Shown here: positions 36,854 to 45,715 of the stretch, in pieces | How positions within the stretch are numbered: position 1 is the first letter of the stretch | Layout of the letters: each line of letters starts with the position of its first letter | DNA from: Leptolyngbya sp. NIES-3755 | GTDB lineage: Bacteria > Cyanobacteriota > Cyanobacteriia > Leptolyngbyales > Leptolyngbyaceae | Direction: 5' to 3' | NCBI GenBank assembly: GCA_001548435.1 | Contig: AP017308.1 | Span: forward strand, 5,527,030 to 5,591,029 | DNA length: 64,000 nucleotides | Notes under the pieces: model-generated | Databases searched by the model: none | What the model saw: the letters and a program-made list of their open reading frames with translations, nothing else | What the model was told of the DNA's origin: nothing | Position numbers and translations under genes: made by a program

Positions 36854-37971
36854 ACTTGTGAATCGACTTGAAGAATCTTTGCCATCCGATCGTGCAATGA
36901 TCGCTCAGACTCCGCGATTTTTCCATCTGCCTTCGCAATTTCCCAAGCCAATGACAGCAGCAATTTTCGCTTAATTTCTGCCTTATCAGTCTTTTTCTCG
37001 TTCAACAAATTCTGATGAATCACATCCTCAAAAGTGGAAATATTGCCCATCACCGCCTGAACCCGTTGTCGATCGTGATCCTGAATTTGAGGATTTGCCA
37101 GCAGTTGATCGATCGCGGTCTTCTCTTCTTCGTCAAACACGCCATCGGCTTTCACCATCGGTAACGATGCCAGAATGACATCCGCAAGAAAACTACTCAA
37201 ATTCCGAGCTTCCATCTGATTGAACGCATACATGGTGACACCAAAAGTTCCTGCACCGATAGCAAGTCCTAACGCGATCGGTGCTCCAACAGTTAACACA
37301 CCATACGTCGAGGCACTCACCACCGTTTTCATACCAATCGCCGCTCGAACAGCTCCAGGAAGCTGTGTTGCAAAGGGAGTCCACCAAGCCGCAGGCATAA
37401 AAGCGGCAGTTGCAGCGTTAGACGCAATCACTCCACCGCCAATTCCTGCAATGCTCCCCGTGAATAGCGATGTTCCCACCTTTTGCCAAGGTTCTAAACT
37501 CTCTCGAACGGCTGCAATTTCTGACTCACTCAACGTAATTTTGCTGGCGGTATCACCATTGAAATAAACCGCTAACTCGACAAGTTGATAACTAAAACAC
37601 CTGTTGAGTTCTTGAGACAAGTTCTTTCCTTGTTTGGCAAGTTCTTCACTCAAAGCCTCGATCTGAGGCATTGCTTTCTCAGAGACGGTCTGAATCTTCT
37701 TGGTTAGATCTCCCCAAGAATCGCCCATTTGTACTTTCAGCGTCAACACATCATCTTGCATCGCCTGAAAGTCGCCATTTCCATGAATTGTCTTGAAATT
37801 CCACACATAGTCTTCGTTGAGATTACTGACGAGATCTAAGGTCGCTAATGCTACTACGAGGGCAACCAGCAACGCGATCGGAGTCGTAACGATTCCAATT
37901 CCAGGGAAACCCGTGAATGGAATGAAAGAATGCGCCATGAATGTAAGAATGCTGCCTAGAACTATTGACAT
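36850..37971 (-). CDS. Membrane protein with C-terminal TerB-like domain
   Basis: The 373-residue protein has a hydrophobic N-terminus (about 5-45), a coiled-coil-rich middle (about 85-140), a Gly/Ala-rich region with two or three membrane helices (about 175-255), and a C-terminal TerB-like helical domain with two acidic repeats (PMVKADGVFDEEEKTAI and IAKADGKIAESERSL). TerB domains are linked to tellurite resistance and membrane stress complexes; the role here is not known. The ATG and the GGGGAGG ribosome-binding site lie within the right end of the tnpB element, so the present start was probably supplied or altered by that insertion. Confidence 0.75.
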   Translation of the reverse strand: MSIVLGSILTFMAHSFIPFTGFPGIGIVTTPIALLVALVVALATLDLVSNLNEDYVWNFKTIHGNGDFQAMQDDVLTLKVQMGDSWGDLTKKIQTVSEKAMPQIEALSEELAKQGKNLSQELNRCFSYQLVELAVYFNGDTASKITLSESEIAAVRESLEPWQKVGTSLFTGSIAGIGGGVIASNAATAAFMPAAWWTPFATQLPGAVRAAIGMKTVVSASTYGVLTVGAPIALGLAIGAGTFGVTMYAFNQMEARNLSSFLADVILASLPMVKADGVFDEEEKTAIDQLLANPQIQDHDRQRVQAVMGNISTFEDVIHQNLLNEKKTDKAEIKRKLLLSLAWEIAKADGKIAESERSLHDRMAKILQVDSQV

Positions 37972-38110
37972 CCTCCCCACCTTAAACCTTGAGCCTACGG
38001 CTCTGCGGTTCTGAAGGTGGGGATTCCCCGGAGCTTTTGCGTCGCCTCCGAGTCGCTACAGCCTTGCGACTGTTGTTTCCTGCTTCATCGCACTCGCCTC
38101 CACTCCCAGA
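37965..38110 (-). ncRNA. Probable omega RNA (reRNA) of the TnpB element
   Basis: TnpB guide RNAs come from the 3' end of the gene and the element's right end. Here the last tnpB codons run into a hairpin (AATCCCCACCTTC pairs with GGTTTAAGGTGGGG; inner GAGCCGTAGGCTC) that ends at GGAGGATGTCAA at 37965, where the guide would begin. The 5' limit given is a guess. It is supported by element structure only, with no transcript evidence. Confidence 0.35.
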
Positions 38111-39232
38111 GAGCTTTGGTCTGACAGTCGCTCCACAGGCTGACACGGTATGTCCTACCGCCAAAATGTTTTTTGCCGCATTTTCGTCTCGGTCGTGGTG
38201 GGTGTTGCAACTTGGACAATCCCATTCCCGAATCTGTAACGGCAGTTTGCTCATGATGTGCCCACAGTTGGAGCATCGTTTAGAGCTTGGAAACCATGGG
38301 TCAATTTGAGCAAGATCCCGTCCGTACCAGTTCGACTTGTATTCCAACTGGCGTAACGCTTCCCCCCAACTGGCATCACTAATCGCTTGAGCTAACTTGT
38401 GATTGCCTAACATTCCTTTGACGTTCAACGTCTCAACCGCAATGACTTGGTTTTCGCGCACCAGTTGAGTCGTGATCTTATGCAGATTGTCTTGACGAAT
38501 GTTGGCAATCTTCTCGTGCTGTTTTGCTAAAGCAATTCTGGCTTTGCGACGATTGTTCGAGCCTTTCTGCTTTCGGAAGAGCGCCTTGTTCAATCGTCTG
38601 AGCTTTTTCTGCGCCTTTCTGAGTGACTTCGGATTCTCAAACTTCTCACCGTTACTCGTCGTCACCAGCGAGGAGATCCCCATATCCAAACCCACTTGCT
38701 TGGCTGATTTAGGATTGGGCAGAATCTTCACATCACACAGAATCGACACAAACCATTTGCCCGCAGGAGTCAGCCTGATGGTGATTGAGGATGGACTAGC
38801 ATTGTTTGGAAGTTGACGCGACCACTTAATACTGAGTGGTTCATCCGACTTCGCCATGAATAGTTGTCCATCTTTCAGGCTGAACGCAGACTTGGTAAAC
38901 GTTGCAGAACCACCGTTCCGCTTCTTCTTGAAGTTGGGATACTTTGCCCGCTGCTCAAAGAAGTTTGTGAACGCAGTCTGCAAGTGTCTCAAGGTCTGCT
39001 GCAAGGGGACTGAGGACACATCCTTGAGAAACGCAAGGTCTTCCTGCTTCTTCCACTGGGTTAATGCAGCAGAAGTTTCCAGATAGCCAATCCGTTTTTG
39101 TTCCTGGTAGAACGACTCGGTTCTCATGGATAGCGCTCGGTTATAGACTAGCCGCACACAACCTACCGTCTGCCTGAGCAATGTTTCTTGCCCAGGCGTG
39201 GGGTATAGGCGATAGCGGAAGGCTTTTTCCAT
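37982..39232 (-). CDS. tnpB: RNA-guided TnpB nuclease of an IS200/IS605 element
   Basis: The 416-residue protein starts MEKAFRYRLYPTPGQETLLRQT and keeps all expected parts. The RuvC Asp is in VGLDMGISSLVT (D183), the Glu in IAVETLNVKGM (E267) and the last Asp in HDRDENAAKNI (about D347). The four-cysteine zinc finger is complete (C320, C323, C339, C342). It should therefore be an active RNA-guided DNA nuclease that helps the element persist. TTG at 39244 is the other possible start. The C-terminal codons overlap the probable guide-RNA region. Confidence 0.93.
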   Translation of the reverse strand: MEKAFRYRLYPTPGQETLLRQTVGCVRLVYNRALSMRTESFYQEQKRIGYLETSAALTQWKKQEDLAFLKDVSSVPLQQTLRHLQTAFTNFFEQRAKYPNFKKKRNGGSATFTKSAFSLKDGQLFMAKSDEPLSIKWSRQLPNNASPSSITIRLTPAGKWFVSILCDVKILPNPKSAKQVGLDMGISSLVTTSNGEKFENPKSLRKAQKKLRRLNKALFRKQKGSNNRRKARIALAKQHEKIANIRQDNLHKITTQLVRENQVIAVETLNVKGMLGNHKLAQAISDASWGEALRQLEYKSNWYGRDLAQIDPWFPSSKRCSNCGHIMSKLPLQIREWDCPSCNTHHDRDENAAKNILAVGHTVSACGATVRPKLSGSGGECDEAGNNSRKAVATRRRRKSSGESPPSEPQSRRLKV

Positions 39233-39474
39233 AGCGTGACCCAATCGATGTTTTACATCATAGCAGGAATTCTGTAAGGCATGATTAATTTGTACTAAGT
39301 TCTGAGAGAGGGCGTACCGCCACGCTTCGCAAGTGGCAGTTCCTCATCGATGCAATTAGCCTTAGATCGGCAAAGCAAAAGTGTGCATCAATTCGTCGCT
39401 GCCGCGCCTGATATCCCCAACCTGCTCACTCCGAAATGCGCTTCGCTGTTTCTCCGTTCGCTGAGGATGGGGTT

Positions 39475-39684
39475 TTACGGCGCTTCTGATAAAGCTGTAG
39501 TCAGATATTTACGAGTTTGCGAGTCTGGTGCTGAATCTTGATAAAGCAGAATGAGAATTTTGAGATATTTTGGCAATTGAGTTGCGCGAGATATTGCAAA
39601 CCCTAACAGGCTTCCCAGTGCTGCCATCGCAAACGGCACGATCGCAGAGAAGAGTGCACTCACAGAAGACAGGATAACGGGCAA
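39475..39684 (-). pseudogene. C-terminal remnant of a small membrane protein
   Basis: The frame reads PVILSSVSALFSAIVPFAMA, then ALGSLLGFAISRATQLPKYL and DSAPDSQTRKYLTTALSEAP, a coherent hydrophobic hairpin with a soluble tail. It stays open upstream (QAIISLILPVIL) to the border of the IS5 remnant at about 39720, without a convincing start. I read it as a gene whose 5' part was lost to the insertion. A short intact gene with a TTG start at 39684 is the other reading. Confidence 0.35.
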
Positions 39685-39719
39685 GATTAGAGAGATAATC
39701 GCTTGCGGTATCTGCGAAG

Positions 39720-40050
39720 CAGCGCAGAGCCATCAAGTTGAACATCAACCAAATCGACGATGATTGCGGTATCGTTCAGCCAGAATTTGCCAGACCTTTA
39801 ATCGACGATTTGTCTGTTCTGCCACAATCCGCAAACTTGCCAGCATTTAATTGTATTGTCGCTGCTCGGCATCGAGCTTGACTTTCTTCGGTTGCTTCAC
39901 AGGAGTACCACTCTGAGTGTGCAGTTTGGCGAGACCTTGATAGCCTTTGTCGGCTAAACACAACTACTGGGCAGCATCGGAATGCGGTGCGGTTTGAATA
40001 AACGGAAATCCTGCACTCGTCCTTTACCAAACGCGGTGCGGAGGATGCTG
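39720..40050 (-). pseudogene. Decayed IS5-family DDE transposase fragment
   Basis: Read leftward, the pieces are FGKGRVQDFRLFKPHRIPML, then in another frame CLADKGYQGLAKLHTQSGTP with VKQPKKVKLDAEQRQYN, a TAA stop at 39847-39849, and ASLRIVAEQTNRRLKVWQIL with AERYRN. These match the C-terminal half of IS5-type transposases (HDFKLFK, ADKGYQG, the Glu of RIVxEH replaced by Q here). At least one frameshift and one or two stops are present, and the N-terminal half is absent. Its presence next to ndhD marks old insertion and deletion events. Confidence 0.8.
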
Positions 40051-40090
40051 CCCCTGGCTTGATGCCCAACTTATGAATAGACTAGACATG

Positions 40091-41791
40091 CTATTTGACG
40101 ACACCCCAGCTATCCGCAGATTGAGCCGCTGAGATCGCAGGACTCCATCGCCCCTGCGCCGATCGCTGCACCGCATCTGGGAAGGACTCATGATAAGCCG
40201 CTCGCACCTGAGCATTAACCGCCAGCGTTTTCACATCATACATCTGGGCTGCGACCTTGGGATAACACCCGATCGCAATAATTAGCCCCAGAAAACACAC
40301 CGCAATAAAAATCTCACGGGGATTGGCATCCTTAAACTCTGCCTGCTCTGGCAAAACACAGTCTGTACCAAAACAGTTCGCCTCTTGGTTGCCCTGAGCT
40401 TTCAAATCGAGATCATTCAGATCACAGGCTGGCACTAGATCACACATCTGATCAGCGCTGGCTCCATGAAACACCTGCCGCACCATCGATAGCAGATAGA
40501 TCGGGGTCAGAATCAACCCCACTGCCGCTAGAAAAACAGTCACCAGACGAAAGGACGAACCATAGATGTCCGTTGTTGCCAAGCCGACAAAGACCTCCAG
40601 TTCTCCGACAAACCCACTCATCCCAGGCAAAGCTAAAGATGCCATTGCCCCCGTCGTAAACAGGGCAAACACCGTAGGCATCGCCTGACCCAATCCACCC
40701 AACTGATTCATCATCATCGTGCGAGTACGATCGTAGGTCACGCCCGCCAAGAAAAACAACACCGACGCAATCAGCCCGTGAGACAGCATTTGCAGCATCG
40801 CCCCACTCACGCCTAAATCACTATAGGAAGCAATCCCCAGCAGCACAAATCCCATGTGAGAAACTGAGGAATAAGCTAACCGCCGCTTCATATTGGTCTG
40901 TGCAAAGGAGTTCAGCGCTCCATAGACGATGTTGACTACTCCTAAAATCGCTAACACTGGCGCAAAATACACATGGGCATGAGGCAACAGTTCCAAGTTC
41001 AACCGAATCAGCCCATATCCGCCCATCTTCAGTAACACCCCTGCCAGAACCATTGACACTGGAGAAGAAGCTTCGCCGTGGGTGTCCGCCAGCCAAGTAT
41101 GAAAGGGAAAAATTGCCAATTTGACTCCAAAAGCCACCAGCAGTCCAGCATACAAAAACAATTCCAGCCCCAGAGGAAACTGCTTTAATCCAAGTTCCGC
41201 AATATCAAAGGTGAGCGTATCACCATAGAATCCCATTCCCAGGGCTGCCACCAAAATGAAAATCGAAGCTAGGGCGGTATACATCAAGAACTTCGTCGCT
41301 GCATAGCCCCGATTTTGTCCGCCCCAAATGCACACCAGCAGATAGACTGGCACGAGTTCCACTTCCCACATGATGAAGAACAGCATCAGGTCTTGGGCAA
41401 CGAACACCCCCACTTGGGCGGCATACAAAGTCAACATCAATGCGTAGAACAGGCGCGGTCGTCGATCGACTTGCCAAGCGGCAAACATCGACAGGGTGGT
41501 GACAAAGCCTGCCAACAGCACCAGCGGAGCCGAAATCCCATCCACCGACAGTGCCCAACTCAAGCCCAACTGCGGCAACCAAACCACCTTTTCCGCCAGT
41601 TGGAAGGTCGTTTGGCTCGCGTCGTAATGCTGCCAAAAGGCGTAAGACATCAGTATAAAATCAGCCATACCAACGCCCAAGGCATACCAGCGAACGGTCT
41701 TGCCGCTTTTATCAGGGACTAAAGGAATGAACAACGCGGCGACCAACGGCAGTAGCACGATCGCGGTTAGCCAGGGGAACTGTTCTATCAT
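40091..41791 (-). CDS. ndhD: NAD(P)H-quinone oxidoreductase chain 4 (NdhD)
   Basis: The 566-residue protein has about 14 membrane helices and is a proton-pumping subunit of the thylakoid NDH-1 complex. Typical motifs: [24 protein letters not shown] (with the key Glu), [42 protein letters not shown] and [10 protein letters not shown] long polar loop (about 440-490, with four Cys) lies before the last helices; this is longer than in most NdhD1 proteins I know. No clear neighbour of the ndh operon is present. Its composition differs from flanking genes, with few CGATCG words and no GCGATCGC. Confidence 0.93.
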   Translation of the reverse strand: MIEQFPWLTAIVLLPLVAALFIPLVPDKSGKTVRWYALGVGMADFILMSYAFWQHYDASQTTFQLAEKVVWLPQLGLSWALSVDGISAPLVLLAGFVTTLSMFAAWQVDRRPRLFYALMLTLYAAQVGVFVAQDLMLFFIMWEVELVPVYLLVCIWGGQNRGYAATKFLMYTALASIFILVAALGMGFYGDTLTFDIAELGLKQFPLGLELFLYAGLLVAFGVKLAIFPFHTWLADTHGEASSPVSMVLAGVLLKMGGYGLIRLNLELLPHAHVYFAPVLAILGVVNIVYGALNSFAQTNMKRRLAYSSVSHMGFVLLGIASYSDLGVSGAMLQMLSHGLIASVLFFLAGVTYDRTRTMMMNQLGGLGQAMPTVFALFTTGAMASLALPGMSGFVGELEVFVGLATTDIYGSSFRLVTVFLAAVGLILTPIYLLSMVRQVFHGASADQMCDLVPACDLNDLDLKAQGNQEANCFGTDCVLPEQAEFKDANPREIFIAVCFLGLIIAIGCYPKVAAQMYDVKTLAVNAQVRAAYHESFPDAVQRSAQGRWSPAISAAQSADSWGVVK

Positions 41792-42135
41792 GATAAGAAT
41801 AAATACCTACCCGTTGAGTTAAGACTATCTTACGCAACTGTGAGACTCATCATCTATCACTCCTTTGCGGATTAATCATGGAGTTATCCTTATGTATCAG
41901 ATGTGGAAGCTGCCCATCCCTTTTTTGTTGCAAAGCTTGATGGCAAACACACAAAGGCTATGCTGCTCGAAATTCTTTAGCAGAACTTTGTCACGAATTG
42001 CAGAACTATTTCGGAATCAAACACCTATTTAGATTGAACTTAGAAATAGCGATCGGCTTTATACCTTAGTGCCTGAAAACGTTGTTTAGTCTAGGTAGAA
42101 CAAGAGCTTTATTTTCTTCAGATGCCATAGTTGAG
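41792..42135. other. Intergenic region upstream of ndhD, no gene seen
   Basis: This 344-base AT-rich stretch has no supported open frame. It would hold the ndhD promoter on the minus strand and the end of the M41-like gene. A short hydrophobic frame near 41892 (MYQMWKLPIPFLLQSLMAN) is too short to call. Confidence 0.5.
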
Positions 42136-42813
42136 CTAGTTTCCGTTTTGAATCGCGCTGTAACACTGTTTGATCGATTGTTTCTCTCGTAATGCTTCGA
42201 CTAACGCTTCATACGCTAGTTCGTGCTTTTTCAATAGTTCCTTAGCTCTGAGAATCGATAGTCTCTCGCGTTGGGGTAGTTCTGAAACGGGAATACCTAA
42301 TTTTGTTAGTGTTTCTCGGAACTTTTGTCGATCGTCATTTCCGCCTTCTGAGTTGCCATATGTGATTTGTTCTGCTGCAATTCCCGCCATCCAAACTGTG
42401 CAATACCGTTCGACTAATTGAGCCGATAGCTTACCTTGTTTCAATTCTGCTTCGAGTTCTTGGGTATCGAATTGTACGCCACCCTGTCCAGCTTGTCCTT
42501 GTCGAAACGCTTCCCATGCGCTTAAGGTGTAGCCGACCACTGGGATTTCAAGCTGTTGGGCGGTGAGAAAATGTCCTGCTTCGTGGCGCAGAACGCGATC
42601 GCGATGTTCTTGAGAAAATCGAGCAAAGAAATCGAGCGCGATTGAGCCGAATTTTCCCTGCCATTGAAATGAATCAAGCGTTGCCAGTCCGAGAATGCTG
42701 AAGGTTGCGATCGCAGGAATCGCTGGAGAAATATGGAGCAATGGACTGAGCAAGGTTGAGAGCGTCATCGTGAAAATGCCGATCGCAACAAGATTCAAAG
42801 CGGTCTGATTCAT
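42136..42813 (-). CDS. Membrane M41 (FtsH-like) peptidase without AAA domain
   Basis: The 225-residue protein has two N-terminal membrane helices (about 5-48) and then an M41 peptidase domain with zinc motif HEAGH (77-81) and the region SEGGNDDRQKF, which offers the third acidic ligand. The AAA ATPase of FtsH is missing, so it cannot unfold substrates by itself. Such proteins are annotated as ATP-dependent Zn-protease-like in cyanobacteria and plants. Its ATG overlaps the stop of the VanY-type gene by 4 bases, so the two are coupled. Confidence 0.82.
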   Translation of the reverse strand: MNQTALNLVAIGIFTMTLSTLLSPLLHISPAIPAIATFSILGLATLDSFQWQGKFGSIALDFFARFSQEHRDRVLRHEAGHFLTAQQLEIPVVGYTLSAWEAFRQGQAGQGGVQFDTQELEAELKQGKLSAQLVERYCTVWMAGIAAEQITYGNSEGGNDDRQKFRETLTKLGIPVSELPQRERLSILRAKELLKKHELAYEALVEALREKQSIKQCYSAIQNGN

Positions 42814-43607
42814 GGTGAGGGAGCAGGTGAGGATTCTTTTTGGTCTTCTTTGGCACGGTAGAACGTTTCTAAACTGTTCTTATCTCCAACAAATCGCCAG
42901 TGCCACGGTTCATACGTCACGCCTTGTTTGTTGCCTTTTGGGAAGGAAATCTCAAAGTTAAATCGGGCTGCATTGTCCTGGAGCCATTTGAAAGCAGGAG
43001 TTTGATCGAAATCGGGGCTGAGATTGGTTGCGGGAACATTGCCATCTCCGATGTCGATCGCATATCCGGTGTGATGTTCGCTGTGTCCGGGTGGAGCGCT
43101 GACGAGTGCCCGTTCTTGTGGGGTTTGTTCTCGTTCGGCTTTGACATCGAAATACACTTGCTCTTGTTCTTTGATCGATCGAAAACCAGAGAGCGGATTC
43201 AGGATAATTCCTTCTGCTCTAGCAGCCTCTTCCATCTCTCTGAATGCTCTTGCGGCTGAACTTCTGAGTCTGATACCGCCATCGGCTGTGATCGCTTCTA
43301 ATTCAGATTGTGGCGCTTCTTGGTAGGGGTAATGATTTAGTAGTCGTCCATCCGATGCTGGGGTAGGAGATGGTGAAGCAGTCGGAGAAGCTGCGATTTC
43401 GGGAGTACGAACTTGGGAGGCTTGATAAGCGAACCAACCGCCAGCGGAGAGGAGCGTGATCGCAGTGAGTCCCCCTAGCCACCAAAGCCAAGTGAACGAT
43501 CTCGGTTTTTGCACCGTCTCGACCACGGTTTCGCGTTCGGCGATCGGAATATCTTCAAATGAAGGTGGATCTTGTGGAGGTTTTCCCGGTGGGCTGGCAT
43601 TACTCAA
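42810..43607 (-). CDS. VanY/M15B-type D-alanyl-D-alanine carboxypeptidase
   Basis: The 265-residue protein has a soluble Pro-rich N-terminus, one membrane helix (about 40-58) and an extracytoplasmic M15B peptidase. Zinc-binding motifs: SEHHTGYAIDIG (His and Asp) and PWHWRFVG (His). SGFRSIKEQEQVY is the family substrate loop. It trims the terminal D-Ala of peptidoglycan stem peptides. It lies upstream of the M41-like gene on one transcript. Confidence 0.92.
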   Translation of the reverse strand: MSNASPPGKPPQDPPSFEDIPIAERETVVETVQKPRSFTWLWWLGGLTAITLLSAGGWFAYQASQVRTPEIAASPTASPSPTPASDGRLLNHYPYQEAPQSELEAITADGGIRLRSSAARAFREMEEAARAEGIILNPLSGFRSIKEQEQVYFDVKAEREQTPQERALVSAPPGHSEHHTGYAIDIGDGNVPATNLSPDFDQTPAFKWLQDNAARFNFEISFPKGNKQGVTYEPWHWRFVGDKNSLETFYRAKEDQKESSPAPSP

Positions 43608-43666
43608 AAGGTCATCTCCTCAACTGCACTTTACTTAGTATCTCAGGCGAATGAGCGATCGCACGA

Positions 43667-43846
43667 TCAAGAACGAGTTAAAAATCTGACAAGCCATTCA
43701 TAACAGTAGCCACCGATTAAAACGCCTGTTGCTCCAACCAGTCCGAGAAATGGCGGAACGGGAGCCGGAAGTTTTAACCAACCAAAAGCGACTCCAATAA
43801 TCCATCCACCGAGTAGCGCCAAACCGACCTGCTTGAGAAAGTCCAT
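43667..43846 (-). CDS. XapX-domain (DUF1427-like) small membrane protein
   Basis: This 59-residue frame begins MDFLKQVGLALLGGWIIGVA, then FGWLKLPAPVPPFLGLVGATG and GGYCYEWLVRFLTRS. The pattern of two membrane helices around L-P-x-P-x-P-P is the XapX signature. The ATG follows a purine-rich stretch (CAAGATCTTATGG). It is too short for usual ORF cut-offs. It sits between the PQQ dehydrogenase and VanY-type genes, all leftward. Function unknown. Confidence 0.75.
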   Translation of the reverse strand: MDFLKQVGLALLGGWIIGVAFGWLKLPAPVPPFLGLVGATGVLIGGYCYEWLVRFLTRS

Positions 43847-43873
43847 AAGATCTTGCGTGAGACAACGCCGATT

Positions 43874-45184
43874 CTATTTTGCGGCATACTGAATCCGATA
43901 AATTCGGTTATTCGCTTCGTCGGTAAAGAGCAAACTGCCATCATTCAGCACCAAAAGCCCGACAGGTCTGCCCCAAGTGGTTGGAACCTTGGGATCAAGT
44001 AAAAATCCGGTCAGGAAATCTTCATATTGTCCAGTCGGGCGACCGTCAGCGAATGGCACAAATACGATTTTATACCCGGTTCCTTGCGATCGATTCCATG
44101 ATCCCCGAAAAGCAACAAAGGCTCCATTGCGATATCGTTCTGGAAACGTGTTGCCTGTGTAGAACTTCAAGCCTAACGCGGCAGAATGCGCCTCGAATAA
44201 AACATCTGGAGTGCGAGTTTTAGCAGCGAGATCGGGACGAGTGCTTTTTCCATCAGACTTGACGTGACGGGGATCGAGTCGATCGGGACTTAGATAGGCA
44301 TAAGGCCATCCGTAGAAAGCGCCTTCATCAACCTGGGTGAGATAGTCAGGAACCAATCCATCTCCAAGCTGATCCCGTTCGTTGACTGTGGCGAAAAGTG
44401 CGCCTGTTGCTGGATTAAAAGCGAGTCCGACTGGATTTCGTAACCCAGATGCAAAAGTTCGTCGATCGCTGCCATCCAAGTTCATCACTTGAATTGAAGC
44501 GCGAGGTAACGGTTCCTCATCGGCATTCGATCGAGATCCGACTGAAACAAATAATCTCTGTCCATCAGGCGAAACGACTACGTTTCTTGTCCAATGCTGG
44601 TTATATCCTTGCCCTGGAAGTTCAGCGATTTTTTCACCCCGTCCCGAAATGGAATTGTTCGTATATGGAAACCGCAATACTGCATCGGTATTGCCCACAT
44701 AGAACGAATCCCCCGCAAACGCCATTCCTAGTGGCAGATTTAGTCCATTTTCAGCAGTCGCGAACGGTCTACGGCTAAAGACTACGCCATCTCGATGCTG
44801 CAATCGAGTAATTTGATTTTTCCGAGTTTCTGTCACCAAAACGTCCCCGTTTGGAGCCTGTGCCAGCCAACGCGGTCGATCGAGTCCTTCCGCAAACACA
44901 TTCACGGTAAAGCCCGCTGGAACTCGTAGCACCGGATTATCTGGAATCGGCACGACTGTAGGCGGTTTTGAGGCGCTGTCGGACTGTCCGGGCTGTGGAA
45001 GTTGAGCGAGATCAATCCGGATCGGCTCTGGGTTGAGCACTTCGGTTTGAATGTTGCGATTTGGCGTAGAGGCTTGAGCAGACTGCGGCTCACTCGCGAC
45101 TTCAGAATTCGGAGTGCTACAGGAACTCAGAGCAGCGATCGCGAATAATGCAACTACTGCACCTTTAGAGAAACGGATCAGCAT
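43874..45184 (-). CDS. PQQ-type sugar (sorbosone) dehydrogenase-like lipoprotein
   Basis: The 436-residue protein has a lipoprotein signal with lipobox LSSC (about 19-22), a spacer to about 75, and then a six-bladed beta propeller of the sorbosone/glucose dehydrogenase family: GFTVNVFAEGLDRPRWLAQAPNGDVLVTE, LPLGMAFAGDSFYVGNTDAVL, FASGLRNPVGLAFNPATGALFAT, GAFVAFRGSWNRS. PQQ is the usual cofactor, but cyanobacteria often lack PQQ synthesis, so cofactor and substrate are open. It is likely exported to the periplasm and membrane-tethered. Confidence 0.88.
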   Translation of the reverse strand: MLIRFSKGAVVALFAIAALSSCSTPNSEVASEPQSAQASTPNRNIQTEVLNPEPIRIDLAQLPQPGQSDSASKPPTVVPIPDNPVLRVPAGFTVNVFAEGLDRPRWLAQAPNGDVLVTETRKNQITRLQHRDGVVFSRRPFATAENGLNLPLGMAFAGDSFYVGNTDAVLRFPYTNNSISGRGEKIAELPGQGYNQHWTRNVVVSPDGQRLFVSVGSRSNADEEPLPRASIQVMNLDGSDRRTFASGLRNPVGLAFNPATGALFATVNERDQLGDGLVPDYLTQVDEGAFYGWPYAYLSPDRLDPRHVKSDGKSTRPDLAAKTRTPDVLFEAHSAALGLKFYTGNTFPERYRNGAFVAFRGSWNRSQGTGYKIVFVPFADGRPTGQYEDFLTGFLLDPKVPTTWGRPVGLLVLNDGSLLFTDEANNRIYRIQYAAK

Positions 45185-45292
45185 GGGGCAGGGGGAGTTT
45201 GTAACTTGATATTACATTACAGACTTAAACCGAATCTGACATCTCCAGGACAGTAGATGTTCCTAAATGGTGAACGGTGGGAAAGCCATCTT

Positions 45293-45715
45293 TCAAATCT
45301 TGCCAGAAGCGATCGCACAATTCTTCTGGATACACACCACAATTTGATCGAGTTCATTCCGCTTAAACCATCGCACCTCGGTAATCCAATCTGAATCGGG
45401 GGCACTTGGAGGAAGATACTCGATCGTCGGAGTGCCTGAAAAGCGATCGACAACACAAAAGAATTCACAGCTACGAGTATCCGACTCAGCATCATAGAAC
45501 TCGCGAACATAAGCAATTCTCGACAAACTTGCTGTTAATCCAGTTTCTTCAAAAATCTCACGATCGGCACAAGCAAAAATCGATTCATCTTCTCGTTCAA
45601 CGCCGCCACCAGGAGGAATCCAGATCGTTCTTCCAGTGATAGGCGACTTATGAGCAACTAATAAGATTTCATCTTCGCGAACAATCAATCCAGCCGATCG
45701 AATCCGATGTTTCAT
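45293..45715 (-). CDS. NUDIX hydrolase
   Basis: The 140-residue enzyme has a complete NUDIX box: G-x5-E-x7-REIFEETGL within GGGVEREDESIFACADREIF... It hydrolyses nucleoside diphosphate-linked compounds; the exact substrate is unknown. MKHRIRSAGLIVREDEILLV is the normal start, so ATG at 45715 is chosen; the frame runs 60 codons further upstream but those codons overlap the preceding gene. It overlaps that gene's stop by 4 bases. Confidence 0.92.
   Translation of the reverse strand: MKHRIRSAGLIVREDEILLVAHKSPITGRTIWIPPGGGVEREDESIFACADREIFEETGLTASLSRIAYVREFYDAESDTRSCEFFCVVDRFSGTPTIEYLPPSAPDSDWITEVRWFKRNELDQIVVCIQKNCAIASGKI

Larger units (their letters stand above)
37965..39290 (-). mobile_element. 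IS200/IS605-type element carrying tnpB only (IS1341 group)
   Basis: The element contains an intact tnpB and no tnpA, so it would need a TnpA from elsewhere to move. The right end is the typical hairpin followed by GGTGGGGAGGATGTCAA (terminus at 37965). The left end lies beyond the tnpB start, near a small palindrome CGATGTTTTACATC (39246-39259); its exact border is not fixed. There are no inverted terminal repeats or target duplication, as expected for this family. Confidence 0.8.

Noticed and set aside
39776-40069. 97-codon minus-strand frame over the IS5 remnant
   Set aside because: It is a different frame from the recognisable transposase pieces and has no similarity pattern of its own.
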